From the NCBI RefSeq assembly GCF_000002515.2, contig NC_006042.1:682001-746000 (forward strand): DNA of 64,000 bases. The letters run 5' to 3'. This DNA comes from Kluyveromyces lactis. Taxonomy: Eukaryota > Ascomycota > Saccharomycetes > Saccharomycetales > Saccharomycetaceae. The notes beneath the pieces are model-generated. The model had not been told where the DNA came from and ran no database searches. It worked only from the letters and a program-made list of their open reading frames with translations. Positions 28,842-38,245 of this stretch are shown piece by piece; position 1 is the first letter of the stretch, and every line of letters begins with the position of its first letter. The translations under genes and the position numbers were made by a program.

Positions 28842-29561
28842 ATGCATTTCGGTTTCATATATCCCATCAAAGTAAGTCTGGATACCTGATCAATTGAAAT
28901 ATTCGTCACAATCACATTACTAACAAATGCGTGTTTCATTATTTAGGGGTTCCTTCAATTGCCCTTTTACTGGTCAGATACTTTAAGGAATTATTTCTAT
29001 TATGTCTGGATATTCCTGTTATTAGCATTTATATATGGATTCGCTGTTATAACAGTATTGGTTACCTTTGGGCTATTTATTTTGATACCACCATTCGTGC
29101 TAATCGCCACATTTCAAGTTAACACATGGACATTAATCATTATGAGGCATCTTTTATTGAAAGATCAAACCTGGTTGGCAAGAAAAATAGACGAGACTTA
29201 CAGAACAGAAGCATTGAGTGTGCCACAATTCATATCAGATCGTGAAGAGGAGACCTTTTCATTTTCTAACTTTGTTTTAAGTTCATTCAAATTCTTTCTT
29301 ATTCTATCTGTTTCAGTTTTCCCGTTAGTACCACAACTGCTTATGATCCCTTCCATAGGTTGGCAATATCTGAACGCAATCTACCTACCAAATGAGCTTC
29401 CCGACGATATATACCGGAAGAATACCTTTTCTTATATAGGGTTCGGTTTTGTTGCTGCTTTTCTCGAAGCGGTTCCTTTTGTGTCTGGGTTAGCATTTAC
29501 TTCTAACTACCTAGGAGGAACAGTGATGGCATTAGATATGAATCATGTTGTCATCGAATGA
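28842..29561 (+). CDS. RRT8: Membrane protein of the LDS/RRT8 spore-wall lipid-droplet family, spliced
   Basis: Two exons: 28842-28871 (ten codons, MHFGFIYPIK) and 28947-29561. The intron has GTAAGT, a TACTAAC branch point (28918-28924) and TTTAG acceptor, in phase 0. The joined frame continues GFLQLPFYWSDTLRNYF and gives 214 residues. Several hydrophobic segments and the C-terminal YIGFGFVAAFLEAVPFVSGL place it in the family of Rrt8, Lds1 and Lds2, which coat lipid droplets during spore wall formation. The proximity to GSH2 (convergent, 46 bases apart) fits RRT8 (YOL048C) once an inversion in the S. cerevisiae lineage is allowed for. It is shorter than Rrt8 (about 368), so the exact assignment is tentative. 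Confidence 0.82.
28872..28946 (+). other. Spliceosomal intron of the RRT8-like gene
   Basis: 75 bases: donor GTAAGT at 28872, branch point TACTAAC at 28918-28924, acceptor TTTAG ending at 28946. The branch to acceptor distance is 22 bases. Splicing links an ATG exon to a frame that otherwise begins only at a TTG. Confidence 0.9.
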
Positions 29562-29606
29562 AGAATTAAATTGTGATATAATGTTGAAGAGCTTAAAGAT
29601 ACTACA

Positions 29607-31070
29607 TTAATATAACACTACGCTATCGACGCAGCCAAAGCCCGCTGCTACGCCGCCTTCGTTGGAAGAGCTAAATTTAGACCTTAATAACCATCCAGCA
29701 TATTCATTAGAATAAATATTATTATGATCAAATAAAATCGTACCAAATATACCAAGTTCACTTAAGATGGGAACGTTGAATAATTCCTGCCCTCTGATAA
29801 CGAAGTTTTCTTCTGTCGATTTGGGTGTTATCAGTTCCATTAAAATGTATGCACTCCATTCGTCCTCGTCAACTGATTCTAAGAACCCAGGGATATCTTC
29901 CTTGTATATATTGTTTCCACCACCTTCTCTTTGAGGTTTTAACACATAGTTCTCAGGTTCGGTAAGGGCTAACTTCTTGCCGATTTCACCCAACACAGAT
30001 GAATCCAATGGATATATTTTGACAAATGTTGGTAAAAGATGATCTAAAGATTCAGTATCGGATAAAAATTCTTTCAGAATCTTGGGATCAGTTAGTAATT
30101 GCTGAATCTTCTTGGTACCTGAAAGCTGTGTTAGTAAATTAGGAGCCTTAATAGCATAAGAGATTTCAAGAGTTAGTCTGTTTTCCCAATCCTGCTCTGA
30201 AACAAAATCACTTGGAGCGTAACCTGACCTGAAGTAAACTAAACCAATTTCTTGTCCAGTTGTCTTGTGATATAATCTTTTAGTCTCAGGGTCTAATCTA
30301 GTTGCTTCATGGATCTCGTGAATGGTTAATCTCACGGATTTAGTATCGTATTTTGACAAGAGGTTAAGAGCTAAAATGCTCTGATCAAATACATTTCTTT
30401 CCCCATTTTGAACAATGAAAGCCACAATTGGTCTTTTATTCTTGTCAGCCGGTTGGTACTTGTTAATGGCAGTTGCTAAGCCTGTAGCGAGTAATTCAGC
30501 TGAAGGTGAGATAGGTATATCCTGATCATAAAAGACCTCACCATTATCCGAATAGTTCCCACTTTTGTTTAGGTAATCATGAAGTTCTCCTACTTTTGTT
30601 GAAAGACCGCCAAACGACACAGAGACGGTGTTAAATTCCACTTGCTTGATCTGATTATTATCGCTGTTGATGAGATAATCCGAGCGGAAAACCCCCAATG
30701 CTAGATCTTGCACGATACCGTACTCTTTAGCTCTCTTGTACAAAGTCCAGAGTCTACCGGTAAACTCTGGATCCGATTTGGCTAGCTTTTCTGTTTCTTT
30801 CGCCAACCAATCATTCTTGTTCTGTGAAATACTTGCGTACAATGCATTGTAAATAGTTTGGACATCAATGGCCTTCTGAAAAGCTTCGTTTGGCAATGGA
30901 GTTGGGAATAATGTAATTGGTGCTACAGTTGCAAGTTCTGGTTTGAAGTTCGGTGGGTACATTGCTAGTCCATTGGTAAGAGCCCACCGAAAAATCTCGG
31001 ACTGAAGGCCATCCTGCAATTTTTTGGTAGAGATGGCAGGAAACTTTGGATAAGACTCTGTAGATGACAT
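29607..31070 (-). CDS. GSH2: Glutathione synthetase
   Basis: Gsh2 joins gamma-glutamylcysteine and glycine with ATP to make glutathione in the cytosol, the last step of the pathway. The 487-residue product (491 in S. cerevisiae) belongs to the eukaryotic glutathione synthetase family of ATP-grasp fold. Clear marks are the substrate region QVEFNTVSVSFGGLSTKVGELH, VYFRSGYAPSDF, the phosphate-binding LKPQREGGGNNIY glycine loop, and the C-terminal lid ending RSKFSSSNEGGVAAGFGCVDS, here quoted in part. It equals YOL049W and lies next to GAL11 as in S. cerevisiae. Confidence 0.98.
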   Translation of the reverse strand: MSSTESYPKFPAISTKKLQDGLQSEIFRWALTNGLAMYPPNFKPELATVAPITLFPTPLPNEAFQKAIDVQTIYNALYASISQNKNDWLAKETEKLAKSDPEFTGRLWTLYKRAKEYGIVQDLALGVFRSDYLINSDNNQIKQVEFNTVSVSFGGLSTKVGELHDYLNKSGNYSDNGEVFYDQDIPISPSAELLATGLATAINKYQPADKNKRPIVAFIVQNGERNVFDQSILALNLLSKYDTKSVRLTIHEIHEATRLDPETKRLYHKTTGQEIGLVYFRSGYAPSDFVSEQDWENRLTLEISYAIKAPNLLTQLSGTKKIQQLLTDPKILKEFLSDTESLDHLLPTFVKIYPLDSSVLGEIGKKLALTEPENYVLKPQREGGGNNIYKEDIPGFLESVDEDEWSAYILMELITPKSTEENFVIRGQELFNVPILSELGIFGTILFDHNNIYSNEYAGWLLRSKFSSSNEGGVAAGFGCVDSVVLY

Positions 31071-31402
31071 TTGTTGGAGTAGCTAAGGTTATACCTGGTT
31101 CGATTGAGAGAGAATACCGTTTGATAGGATTTCATCTTTCTTCAGATTGTCTCAAGTAAGTTCTAAGATTTGACATCTAAAGCCCTTTTCCTCTTGATTA
31201 CTAAAGAAAAAACGTTCTCAGTGATGTCTGAGATACAGAATGAGAAGCCATAAAATGGATCAGTGAAGTTTATGAAAGAAACATGGAACGACGGCTAGAA
31301 AGCGGTAATGTTTAGTATTAATTATATAGTATGGGACATAATGGTCAGTAAGTAAATAATTGAAGAAAGAGTAAAGACTATAAAAATACAACTTTGGGAA
31401 AA
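31071..31402. other. Intergenic region, GSH2 promoter
   Basis: Spacer between GAL11 and GSH2, both on the minus strand. No CACGTG or long repeat seen; AT-rich with a GAL11 3' end near 31390. Confidence 0.5.
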
Positions 31403-34400
31403 TTACAGGCTTTCCCAGTAATTCCAATCCCAAATATTCATTCCTGAATCTGTAGATTCATTAGGAGCTGGCATATTACCAGCTGATGAAGGAATGGAAG
31501 GCTTTGAATTAATTGAGTACATTCCAAGTTCCGATGGCACTAATGGTTTAGTTTCTTGTACGGAAGATGGGTCATTCAAAAACATATCGTCAGGTGAATC
31601 GAATTTGACTTTTTTGGACTCAGACATTAACTCACTCGAAGAATCAGTGGGGCTGATTTCTAAATCATCGAATTTCCTTTTCTTTTCATCATGCTTCGGT
31701 GTAGAGTTGAGTATTAGTTGTTTAGGATCCGCGAATGGTTTGAAACAAGCAGTAATGTCAGCGATAGGTATTTTGAACGAACGCAAGGTTTTCTCGCTCT
31801 TGCTTGGCATCAACAACTTGTTATTCCTTACCGATATCTCGACTGGATCTTGATCTCTTGCCTTCTGGGCCGCTTTTGAGAGTTTTTTCTTACCTGTACC
31901 ATTAATCTGGTCTAATATTGGCTGTGGAGTCTTATGAACTAAATCGACAGCATCATCCTTTATATCCAAACAGTCCGCAAATGTAGACAAAAACAAGTCA
32001 ATTGAAGACATTACAAAGACCTCCTTACGATGTTTATAACGTGACATCAGTTCTGCTGTCCTGATAGCCATCTTCTTCAGAGCTAGTTCGTCATTCTTAT
32101 ATGGATTATCCTGCTGCGGAGGAGAATTTATCATAGTCTTCGGCGAAGGCGAATTCTGTTGACCAGAAGCTAAGCTCTTGTTATTGAACATTGGGGAGGA
32201 GCCAGGAATTACAGTTGGTGTGGCAGTTCTTGAATTAACAACACTTGCATTGCTGTTGGATTGAGGATTAGAAGTCGGAATACCAGATTGTGAATTCTTC
32301 TTACCCTTTACAGCCCTTGTAGCAGGATTCTTTTTATCCTTGTTTGGAGATGGAACTGCTGGTGAAATAGCGCTGAATTCAGGAGAGTTCAAAAATTCCA
32401 TAGTATTAGTTCCTGATCTACTAGTAGCATTTAGTGAAGAGTCGAGGACGATACCCATGTTTGAATTATTGTTAACACCTGAAATTGGTTGCTGTGGTTG
32501 CTGTTGCTGAGCAGCAATCTGAGGTGGTTCTTGTGTCTGTGATTGCATTGCTAAGTTCAGTTTTCTATTCTGTAACAGCTGTTGTTGGTTTAGTAAGTCA
32601 TTTGCAGTTAGATTAGGGTTATTATTCTGCATTTGACGCATTGTCATCAACTGTTGCTGTCTTCTTAACAATTGCTCCTTAGTATACTCATAGTACTTTT
32701 GGTATCTAAAAATGACCTTATCGACAACATTTGGTTCAACCAAGAAGACTCCTCTGACAGCTTTTTCCATAATCTCCCTAGTAAGCATCCTAATCTGTAA
32801 TAACTGTCTGATATGTTCTTCATTTCTAGTCAACATGTATAATGTAGGTATGAAGCTCTCAACACTGCTGAATAGCTGCTGATTGGCATGAAGTTTTGAT
32901 CTGATTTGTTGTTTTTGATCATTAGTCAACCTGTTGGTGATATCATTAAGCTTTACGGGATTTTTGGTAACTTCTGCATTTAACTTCTTGAGAGCTAGCA
33001 TATCCTGTTCTGTTGGTCTTGGAACAGAAATTTTGGATTGCTGCTGTTGTTGTTGTTGCTGTTGTGGTGGTGGTGATGATTGCTGTTGCATCATTGGTTG
33101 TTGGATATTCTGAGGGGTTTGTTGAGGTTGAGGCTTCATGACACCAGCGTTTGGAATAACAGGGGTTGGTTTCATTCCCATAGCTTGTCGTCTAGACTGA
33201 GCTTGTTGGGATTGAGGTGGCTGAACTTGTGGTTGTTGAAGAGGAGCTTGCTGAACCTGTGGTATCTGTTGTTGTCTTTGTTGTTGTTGCTGTTGTTGCT
33301 GTTGTTGCTGTTGTTGTTGTAACAGCTGAGACTGCTGTTGAGCAGAACCAGGCATTGGGATTGGGATTCCCAACTGTTGCATTTTCTTCAACACCATTTG
33401 GTTCATATATTTTTTGATATAAAGAAGCTGCTGTTGGCTATCGAGATTTGGAGGCAACTTTCCGGACCTTTGCAAATTTTCAATCATCTTCTTACCAGCT
33501 TCATAAAGCATTTTCTGTTCAGCTTGGGTGAAGACCTGATTCAATCTTCCCAACACCGCTGGAGGTTCTTGATGCTGAGGTTGCTGTTTATGTTGTTGTT
33601 GCTGCTGCTGCTGTTGTTGTTGTTGTTGTTGTCGTACCTGTTGTTGCTGTTGAGGCACTTGATTCATATTCATCCTTTGATTAGGAGATTGTTGCACACC
33701 CATTCCCGGTTGCTGAACAGAAGTATTCATTCTGTTAACATTTGATTGTTGAAGCTTAGATTTGTTCAACAATTGCTGGTGCAGTTGATAAACTTTCTTG
33801 GTGATAATCAAATCATTCTGAGAAGGTCTATTCTTCTGTGCCCAAAAGGTAATCTGAGGCCATGTTGTGATCCCGGGAGGTAAGTTGGGTATTTTCTGGA
33901 GTAATTCTCTAGGAATTTCCGTAACCTTTAGCTCATTGGCGAGTTGCTGTTGTTGTTGCAACGTCAATTGTGGCCTCATCATGTTAGGCTGCTGCTGTTG
34001 TGGTTGTGGCTGTTGTGGCATTGGCTGCTGCTGCTGTTGTCCAGTGAGCGTGCTTCTAATTTGCCTTTGAGCCTGCTGTCTAGCCTGTGCCTGTTGATTC
34101 AAAAACATCTGAGCATTGATATTAGCCGGAATGCCATTCGCCTGCTGTTGACCGGAACCTTGCTGTTGCATATGGTGCTGTTGTTGCTGTTGTTGCTGTT
34201 GTCTCTGCACAGCTTGTGCTTGCGCCTGAGCTTGAGCCAGCTTCTGTCTCTGAGCCTCAATGGACTTCCTCTTAGCAGAATCCATGGCAGCAATCCGTTT
34301 CCGCATAGCATCCAAGTACAAATCCTTAGAATTACAACTGGCATACAGGCTAGACTCAAACTGTTCGGCACTCTTTTTCAATTTCTCCAAATTGAAATTC

Positions 34401-34507
34401 GCCTTTTCACCACCGTTAATTCGACTCATATCGGCAAGAATCTGCGCCAATTCAGTAACGAACTGACTTCGTTCCTGAGTCGAGATAGTGCTTCTCCAAT
34501 CGTCCAT
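31403..34507 (-). CDS. GAL11: Mediator tail subunit Gal11 (Med15)
   Basis: Gal11/Med15 is the activator-binding tail subunit of Mediator. The 1034-residue protein (1081 in S. cerevisiae) begins with a KIX domain (about residues 1-85, MDDWRSTISTQERSQFVTEL onward). Long glutamine-rich stretches follow, mixed with short activator-binding helices (for example ITTWPQITFWAQKNRP, QLNQVFTQAEQKMLYE type segments). The C-terminal Mediator-association region starts near residue 800 (ALKKMAIRTAELMSRY) and ends WDWNYWESL. The glutamine codons are a CAG/CAA mix, which makes Leu-rich spurious frames on the other strand. It equals YOL051W. Confidence 0.97.
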   Translation of the reverse strand: MDDWRSTISTQERSQFVTELAQILADMSRINGGEKANFNLEKLKKSAEQFESSLYASCNSKDLYLDAMRKRIAAMDSAKRKSIEAQRQKLAQAQAQAQAVQRQQQQQQQQHHMQQQGSGQQQANGIPANINAQMFLNQQAQARQQAQRQIRSTLTGQQQQQPMPQQPQPQQQQPNMMRPQLTLQQQQQLANELKVTEIPRELLQKIPNLPPGITTWPQITFWAQKNRPSQNDLIITKKVYQLHQQLLNKSKLQQSNVNRMNTSVQQPGMGVQQSPNQRMNMNQVPQQQQQVRQQQQQQQQQQQQQHKQQPQHQEPPAVLGRLNQVFTQAEQKMLYEAGKKMIENLQRSGKLPPNLDSQQQLLYIKKYMNQMVLKKMQQLGIPIPMPGSAQQQSQLLQQQQQQQQQQQQQQRQQQIPQVQQAPLQQPQVQPPQSQQAQSRRQAMGMKPTPVIPNAGVMKPQPQQTPQNIQQPMMQQQSSPPPQQQQQQQQQSKISVPRPTEQDMLALKKLNAEVTKNPVKLNDITNRLTNDQKQQIRSKLHANQQLFSSVESFIPTLYMLTRNEEHIRQLLQIRMLTREIMEKAVRGVFLVEPNVVDKVIFRYQKYYEYTKEQLLRRQQQLMTMRQMQNNNPNLTANDLLNQQQLLQNRKLNLAMQSQTQEPPQIAAQQQQPQQPISGVNNNSNMGIVLDSSLNATSRSGTNTMEFLNSPEFSAISPAVPSPNKDKKNPATRAVKGKKNSQSGIPTSNPQSNSNASVVNSRTATPTVIPGSSPMFNNKSLASGQQNSPSPKTMINSPPQQDNPYKNDELALKKMAIRTAELMSRYKHRKEVFVMSSIDLFLSTFADCLDIKDDAVDLVHKTPQPILDQINGTGKKKLSKAAQKARDQDPVEISVRNNKLLMPSKSEKTLRSFKIPIADITACFKPFADPKQLILNSTPKHDEKKRKFDDLEISPTDSSSELMSESKKVKFDSPDDMFLNDPSSVQETKPLVPSELGMYSINSKPSIPSSAGNMPAPNESTDSGMNIWDWNYWESL
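33265..33335 (-). repeat. Polyglutamine-coding trinucleotide tract in GAL11
   Basis: An almost pure run of CAA/CAG codons (TTG/CTG on the plus strand) coding about 20 glutamines in the middle of Gal11. Boundaries are approximate. Confidence 0.85.
33586..33640 (-). repeat. Second polyglutamine-coding tract in GAL11
   Basis: A second run of glutamine codons, about 15 residues, again a CAA/CAG mix. Boundaries are approximate. Confidence 0.8.
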
Positions 34508-34849
34508 TATAGAGGTGATTGCACTTCTGCCTCCTATTGAGTTTCTTTTCCGTTCACAACCAGTGTGAGACCCCTTTAGTTTTCACTCTTGTCTACCTCT
34601 CTGTAGTAAAGAAATGTAAAACGATATCTGTTCTTTTATTTCTTAGCGTTTTTTTAATTTTGGAATTTATTTTTTTTTTTTTTAAATTTCCCAAAATTTC
34701 GGTAGACCACTTTATCTTTCTCTCTCCAATGGTTATATTATAAAACTGGAAAACACAGCCGAGTGATGAAACGTTTTACTCTAGACAATAATCCCTGGCT
34801 ACTTCTTATCAAAGCAGTATATCAACGACTTTTGTTGTAGATTTGACCC

Positions 34850-34891
34850 TTTCTGTCTTTCTTTCTTTCTGTCTTTCTTTCTTTCTGTCTT
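34850..34891. repeat. Pyrimidine tandem repeat, 16-bp period
   Basis: Alternating TTTCTGTC and TTTCTTTC blocks, about two and a half periods of 16 bp, with all purines being the G in each TGT. It lies about 350 bases upstream of the GAL11 start. Confidence 0.85.
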
Positions 34892-35509
34892 GCTCCCCCA
34901 AAGACTAAAACTATTTACTTTATTTCTCAAAGTGTGTATTGATTTTCCGTCTTATTTTTCTTGATTGTAAAACTGGAAACTCCAAATACAGTTATAACTC
35001 CAGGCAGAACTATTGAAATGACGAACCAAAAACAAAAACAAAATTTCACAATCCTATCTAAATCGTCCCGACCTGTGATTAAGCTTCCCTTCTAACTCTC
35101 TGTATGTGATTTATTCGCTCAATTTTGATCCAGTTAAAAGTAATAAAAAGCGTCTTGTTATATTGTTTTGTATACCCCGTTTTTTATCCTTCGGCTTCCA
35201 CACTTCGTCGATCCTAGCCTAGCTCTGTATCCCCGAGTTCTAGTTCCCTGCAGTTCTTCCAACTCTTGACCAGCGGCTGAACAGAAGTGTATCCCAAGAA
35301 TATACAAAGAGATACCGGCAAAGTATCACGCTGCACAAAGGGTTAGAAGATTAAAAAGGCTTTCAGTTTAGTTTTATTTCAATTTTTTTTCTCAAGTTTC
35401 CTTGAAATTAATGCTCACCTGTTTGTCCTGGTGTGTCAGTTCCAAACCCCAGCCACTGCTGCGACAATTTCTGCAAGAAAAGTGGACATCGGAAGTGGGC
35501 AGGAAATTT

Positions 35510-35528
35510 AAAAAAAAAAAAAAAAAAA
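35510..35528. repeat. Homopolymer A tract of 19
   Basis: Nineteen A in a row on the plus strand, located before the LDS1-like gene's 3' end. Such tracts exclude nucleosomes, or mark a 3' end. Confidence 0.9.
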
Positions 35529-35688
35529 GAGTGTTAGGAAATCGAATCAGGAAATAGATATTGATTGAATTTGGAAAGGATTTCTTTCGTTGATCCATAG
35601 TTCCGATTAAGAAAACTGTGGAGGCTTAACTTATATCATAGGTGTAGATCTATAGCTAAAGTTGGAGATAGGAGAATTATATATGTAT

Positions 35689-36606
35689 CTAGTTCAATAG
35701 TGTAGGCAGATCTTGTGCCCACTGGCAGATGGCTATGGCATGAGCAGAGTATGCAAGTGCTGATACGATGGGCCATGATTCCAACTGTCCAGCGACAAGT
35801 CCGAATGCGATATATTGGCCCATCATCTTGTAAAATCTTGTTTCTCTTTGTAAGTTATCCACTTTCAGGTATCTTAGGTATGGTGCCCAATATAGTCTTG
35901 TTATGAAGGGTGAAATTAGGGTATGGAAGATGAAGGGTCCCAAGATAGGAATCGATGAGATCAGTAATAAGCCACATAGAACCACGAATCCAGCGAAGTA
36001 TTCTGTCAATTTCCAGGGTAAATGGTTGAAGAAGAAATATGTAGATGCTAACGGGTAATAATACTTGATTGGCTGGTCATTACCTGCATCTATGATGTTC
36101 ACATCCATGCTTCTGATTGCCATCCCCTGGTACATGGTGAACGAGTTCATCTGTGACATACGGATCGTCATCATTGTCAACATATTTGTATGGAGGAACA
36201 TGTGGATCCATGCAACGATCAATCCGATGGGGCCCAAGAAAACGGAAAGTGGAGTGTACACCGGTAGAATTGTCAGTAGATATACAAAGGTGACTAGCGC
36301 ATACAATAGTAAATAAACTACCATTATGGGAACGCTGGATTTCCAATACTCTGGAGTGCTGAGTAATTCCCAGTATGAGACAAGCGGATAAAGGTATATT
36401 CCTGGTGTGGAAAGTCCAGGCACGAGACTCGCTACCGCATCTTTGAAACGACGTTTCAAGATTTTGATCTTGGTTTTCGCAAAACGTACTGTATAATCCT
36501 GGACCCCAAGTTCTTCTGGCGGTTCTAATAGAGTATGCCTTTGGTCTCCGTATTTGTATACAAGACCTCCAAATGCGCAACAGATCAACGTGCCAGCAAA
36601 TGACAT
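35689..36606 (-). CDS. LDS1: Membrane protein of the LDS/RRT8 family, LDS1-like
   Basis: A 305-residue membrane protein with a hydrophobic start (MSFAGTLICCAFGGLVYKYG) and several segments, among them VPIMVVYLLLYALVTFVYLL, VFLGPIGLIVAWIHMFL and FAGFVVLCGLLLISSIPIL. The C-terminal YIAFGLVAGQLESWPIVSAL is the family motif shared with the gene at 28.8-29.6 kb. In S. cerevisiae Lds1, Lds2 and Rrt8 decorate prospore-associated lipid droplets and support the spore wall. Position between the FUN30 block and the PAS kinase, and the minus strand, equal YAL018C (LDS1). Two Ndt80-like sites lie upstream and a TATATAAG box at about 36708-36720. Confidence 0.83.
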   Translation of the reverse strand: MSFAGTLICCAFGGLVYKYGDQRHTLLEPPEELGVQDYTVRFAKTKIKILKRRFKDAVASLVPGLSTPGIYLYPLVSYWELLSTPEYWKSSVPIMVVYLLLYALVTFVYLLTILPVYTPLSVFLGPIGLIVAWIHMFLHTNMLTMMTIRMSQMNSFTMYQGMAIRSMDVNIIDAGNDQPIKYYYPLASTYFFFNHLPWKLTEYFAGFVVLCGLLLISSIPILGPFIFHTLISPFITRLYWAPYLRYLKVDNLQRETRFYKMMGQYIAFGLVAGQLESWPIVSALAYSAHAIAICQWAQDLPTLLN

Positions 36607-36759
36607 TTTTCTTCTTCGTTATTGTTTTTGCTGGGTCAAAAGTATGCTATTACTACAAGAACTTATAGTTTATAACAAGTGGTCAGTTCAGAGAATTACG
36701 ATGTATACGGACTTATATAGGGTGATGTGGTTCTTTTAATCCTGTTAATTTCTGGCCTC

Positions 36760-36768
36760 TTTTGTGTC
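36760..36768 (-). promoter_or_regulatory. Middle sporulation element-like site 1, LDS1-like promoter
   Basis: On the gene's own strand it reads GACACAAAA, a full match to gNCRCAAAA, 154 bases before the LDS1-like ATG. Role inferred from mid-sporulation expression of S. cerevisiae LDS1. Confidence 0.5.
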
Positions 36769-36839
36769 AAAATAAGTTTGTATATGCAATATAATCACGC
36801 TGTTGTTCATTATTTAAATATCGCGGGGGCCGCGTCAGT

Positions 36840-36848
36840 GTCACAAAA
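36840..36848 (+). promoter_or_regulatory. Middle sporulation element-like site 2, LDS1-like promoter
   Basis: GTCACAAAA followed by more A, matching gNCRCAAAA, about 234 bases before the LDS1-like ATG, just beside a GC-rich block (CGCGGGGGCCGCG). Confidence 0.45.
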
Positions 36849-38245
36849 AAAAAAAGTGAAATGAAATATTCTGTAGTACAAAATGAGGGGCAAGAGCGAA
36901 GTGGAAGCTAGCATCGGTTTCCGAAACAGAGACCAATTCCAACTATGTAGTGCACGTTTCCGTCCCATATACAAAAAAACACGAGTCCCTCCTTCTTTGA
37001 AGCTGCTTTTCTACTTCGCGTGGCTTGCGTCTTCTCAGACGGAAATCCCCGACAGCGCCATGCCCCATCCCTACGAGAAGGAAAAACTTCCCTTTTACTA
37101 CCCTGACTCGATTAGTGTTTTTGTTTTTCCCTCCCGTATGTTTTCTTCGGAGAATTTTTGAAACTCGGGAAGAACAATCCGCACAATGTTACTGCCCAAT
37201 CCAGTAATGAATTCCATACTGCTGTTACCCGCGCATGAAATGACGAATTGGCAGATTGACTGGGTTTCACTGCACGAAGTGCAAATGATCACGTGCTGAG
37301 TTTATTTCTTTTCCATTCTCTGTCTTGGATTTGAGGCATTGATATAGCGTGAGTTGGAAATTGGTTTTGATTTAATAGGTATTAGCTATTGTAGGGTTTA
37401 TACTACTGACAGTTAGGTTTCTGGACCCAGTACCGTCCCCTATTTTTTACTCAACAATTGACCATTGGTTTAAATGGCTCAGACTTTAATTGAAAACTAT
37501 AATATACATATCTATAGCTCGTCTGTTCAGTAGAGGAAACGAGTGGTTCCTACATGTGAAACGGGGATATCTAGGAAACTGGCATCCCAGAAATAAATCA
37601 AACAGTCCAATTTCTATCTCGTAAATAATCCTCAAGAAAACCGGGACGTCTGACTTCCCGTTGCAAGCCACAAGTTACGTTTCTTAATGGACTCTTTTTC
37701 TTCTTCGATTTTTCATTCAGCCCATCTCACTATTGTACTGCTGTTTCTGCCTTATTTTTCTTTTTACACTATAGAGAGTATATATGCTTTTTCTGATATT
37801 TCATATCATTTTGGATCTTCAACCAGAAACGTTCGACGGATTTTGATAACTTGAACCCATTTTTACCAGTCGCTACCTTCTAACTGTTACTTTTATCAAA
37901 TACAGATAATAGTACTCATTTCATAGGTCTGTAAAAGCGTTAGAACAGGTCTATATATTGGTTATTCGGTTACCTTTTCATCTTTTTTTCTGACCGTGTG
38001 TTTCCTCGTTTCGTTGTATTTTCACTGATTTAATTTACCGAGCCAAAACTTTTCTACTTCTAAAACGAATTTCAACAACGGAGAAATTAAATGTGAACTC
38101 CTGAACTTCGAAATAGAAACCGAACTTTGACGCTTGGAACAAAAGATTTTAAATCTGGATAGTATATCTACTGTAAGGTAATTGATTCACAAGTGCGCTA
38201 GCTTTATCTACCCATATTTTGTCTGTTTTTTTTTGCACCTTTGTT

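Larger units (their letters stand above)
34508..35688. other. Long intergenic region upstream of GAL11
   Basis: About 1.2 kb between two minus-strand genes. It holds a T-rich run near 34666-34683, a pyrimidine repeat (34850-34891) and an A19 run (35510-35528). None of its short frames looks like a gene, and no tRNA or snoRNA box set was found. Confidence 0.5.
36607..38245. other. Long divergent intergenic region, LDS1-like and PSK1 promoters
   Basis: About 1.6 kb. The left part has a TATA box for the LDS1-like gene (CTTATATAGG on plus, about 36712-36721) and two Ndt80-like sites. A 92-codon ATG frame (36883-37161, plus) has no recognisable features. A TCACGTGC (about 37289-37296) lies in the middle. 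The right 500 bases are T-rich leader of PSK1. No RNA gene identified. Confidence 0.5.

Noticed and set aside
33080-34540. Long leucine- or valine-rich plus-strand frames across GAL11
   Set aside because: They are reverse-strand shadows of CAG/CAA glutamine tracts.
36883-37161. 92-codon plus-strand ATG frame upstream of PSK1
   Set aside because: No recognisable domain and not in either syntenic track; the composition does not stand out enough.
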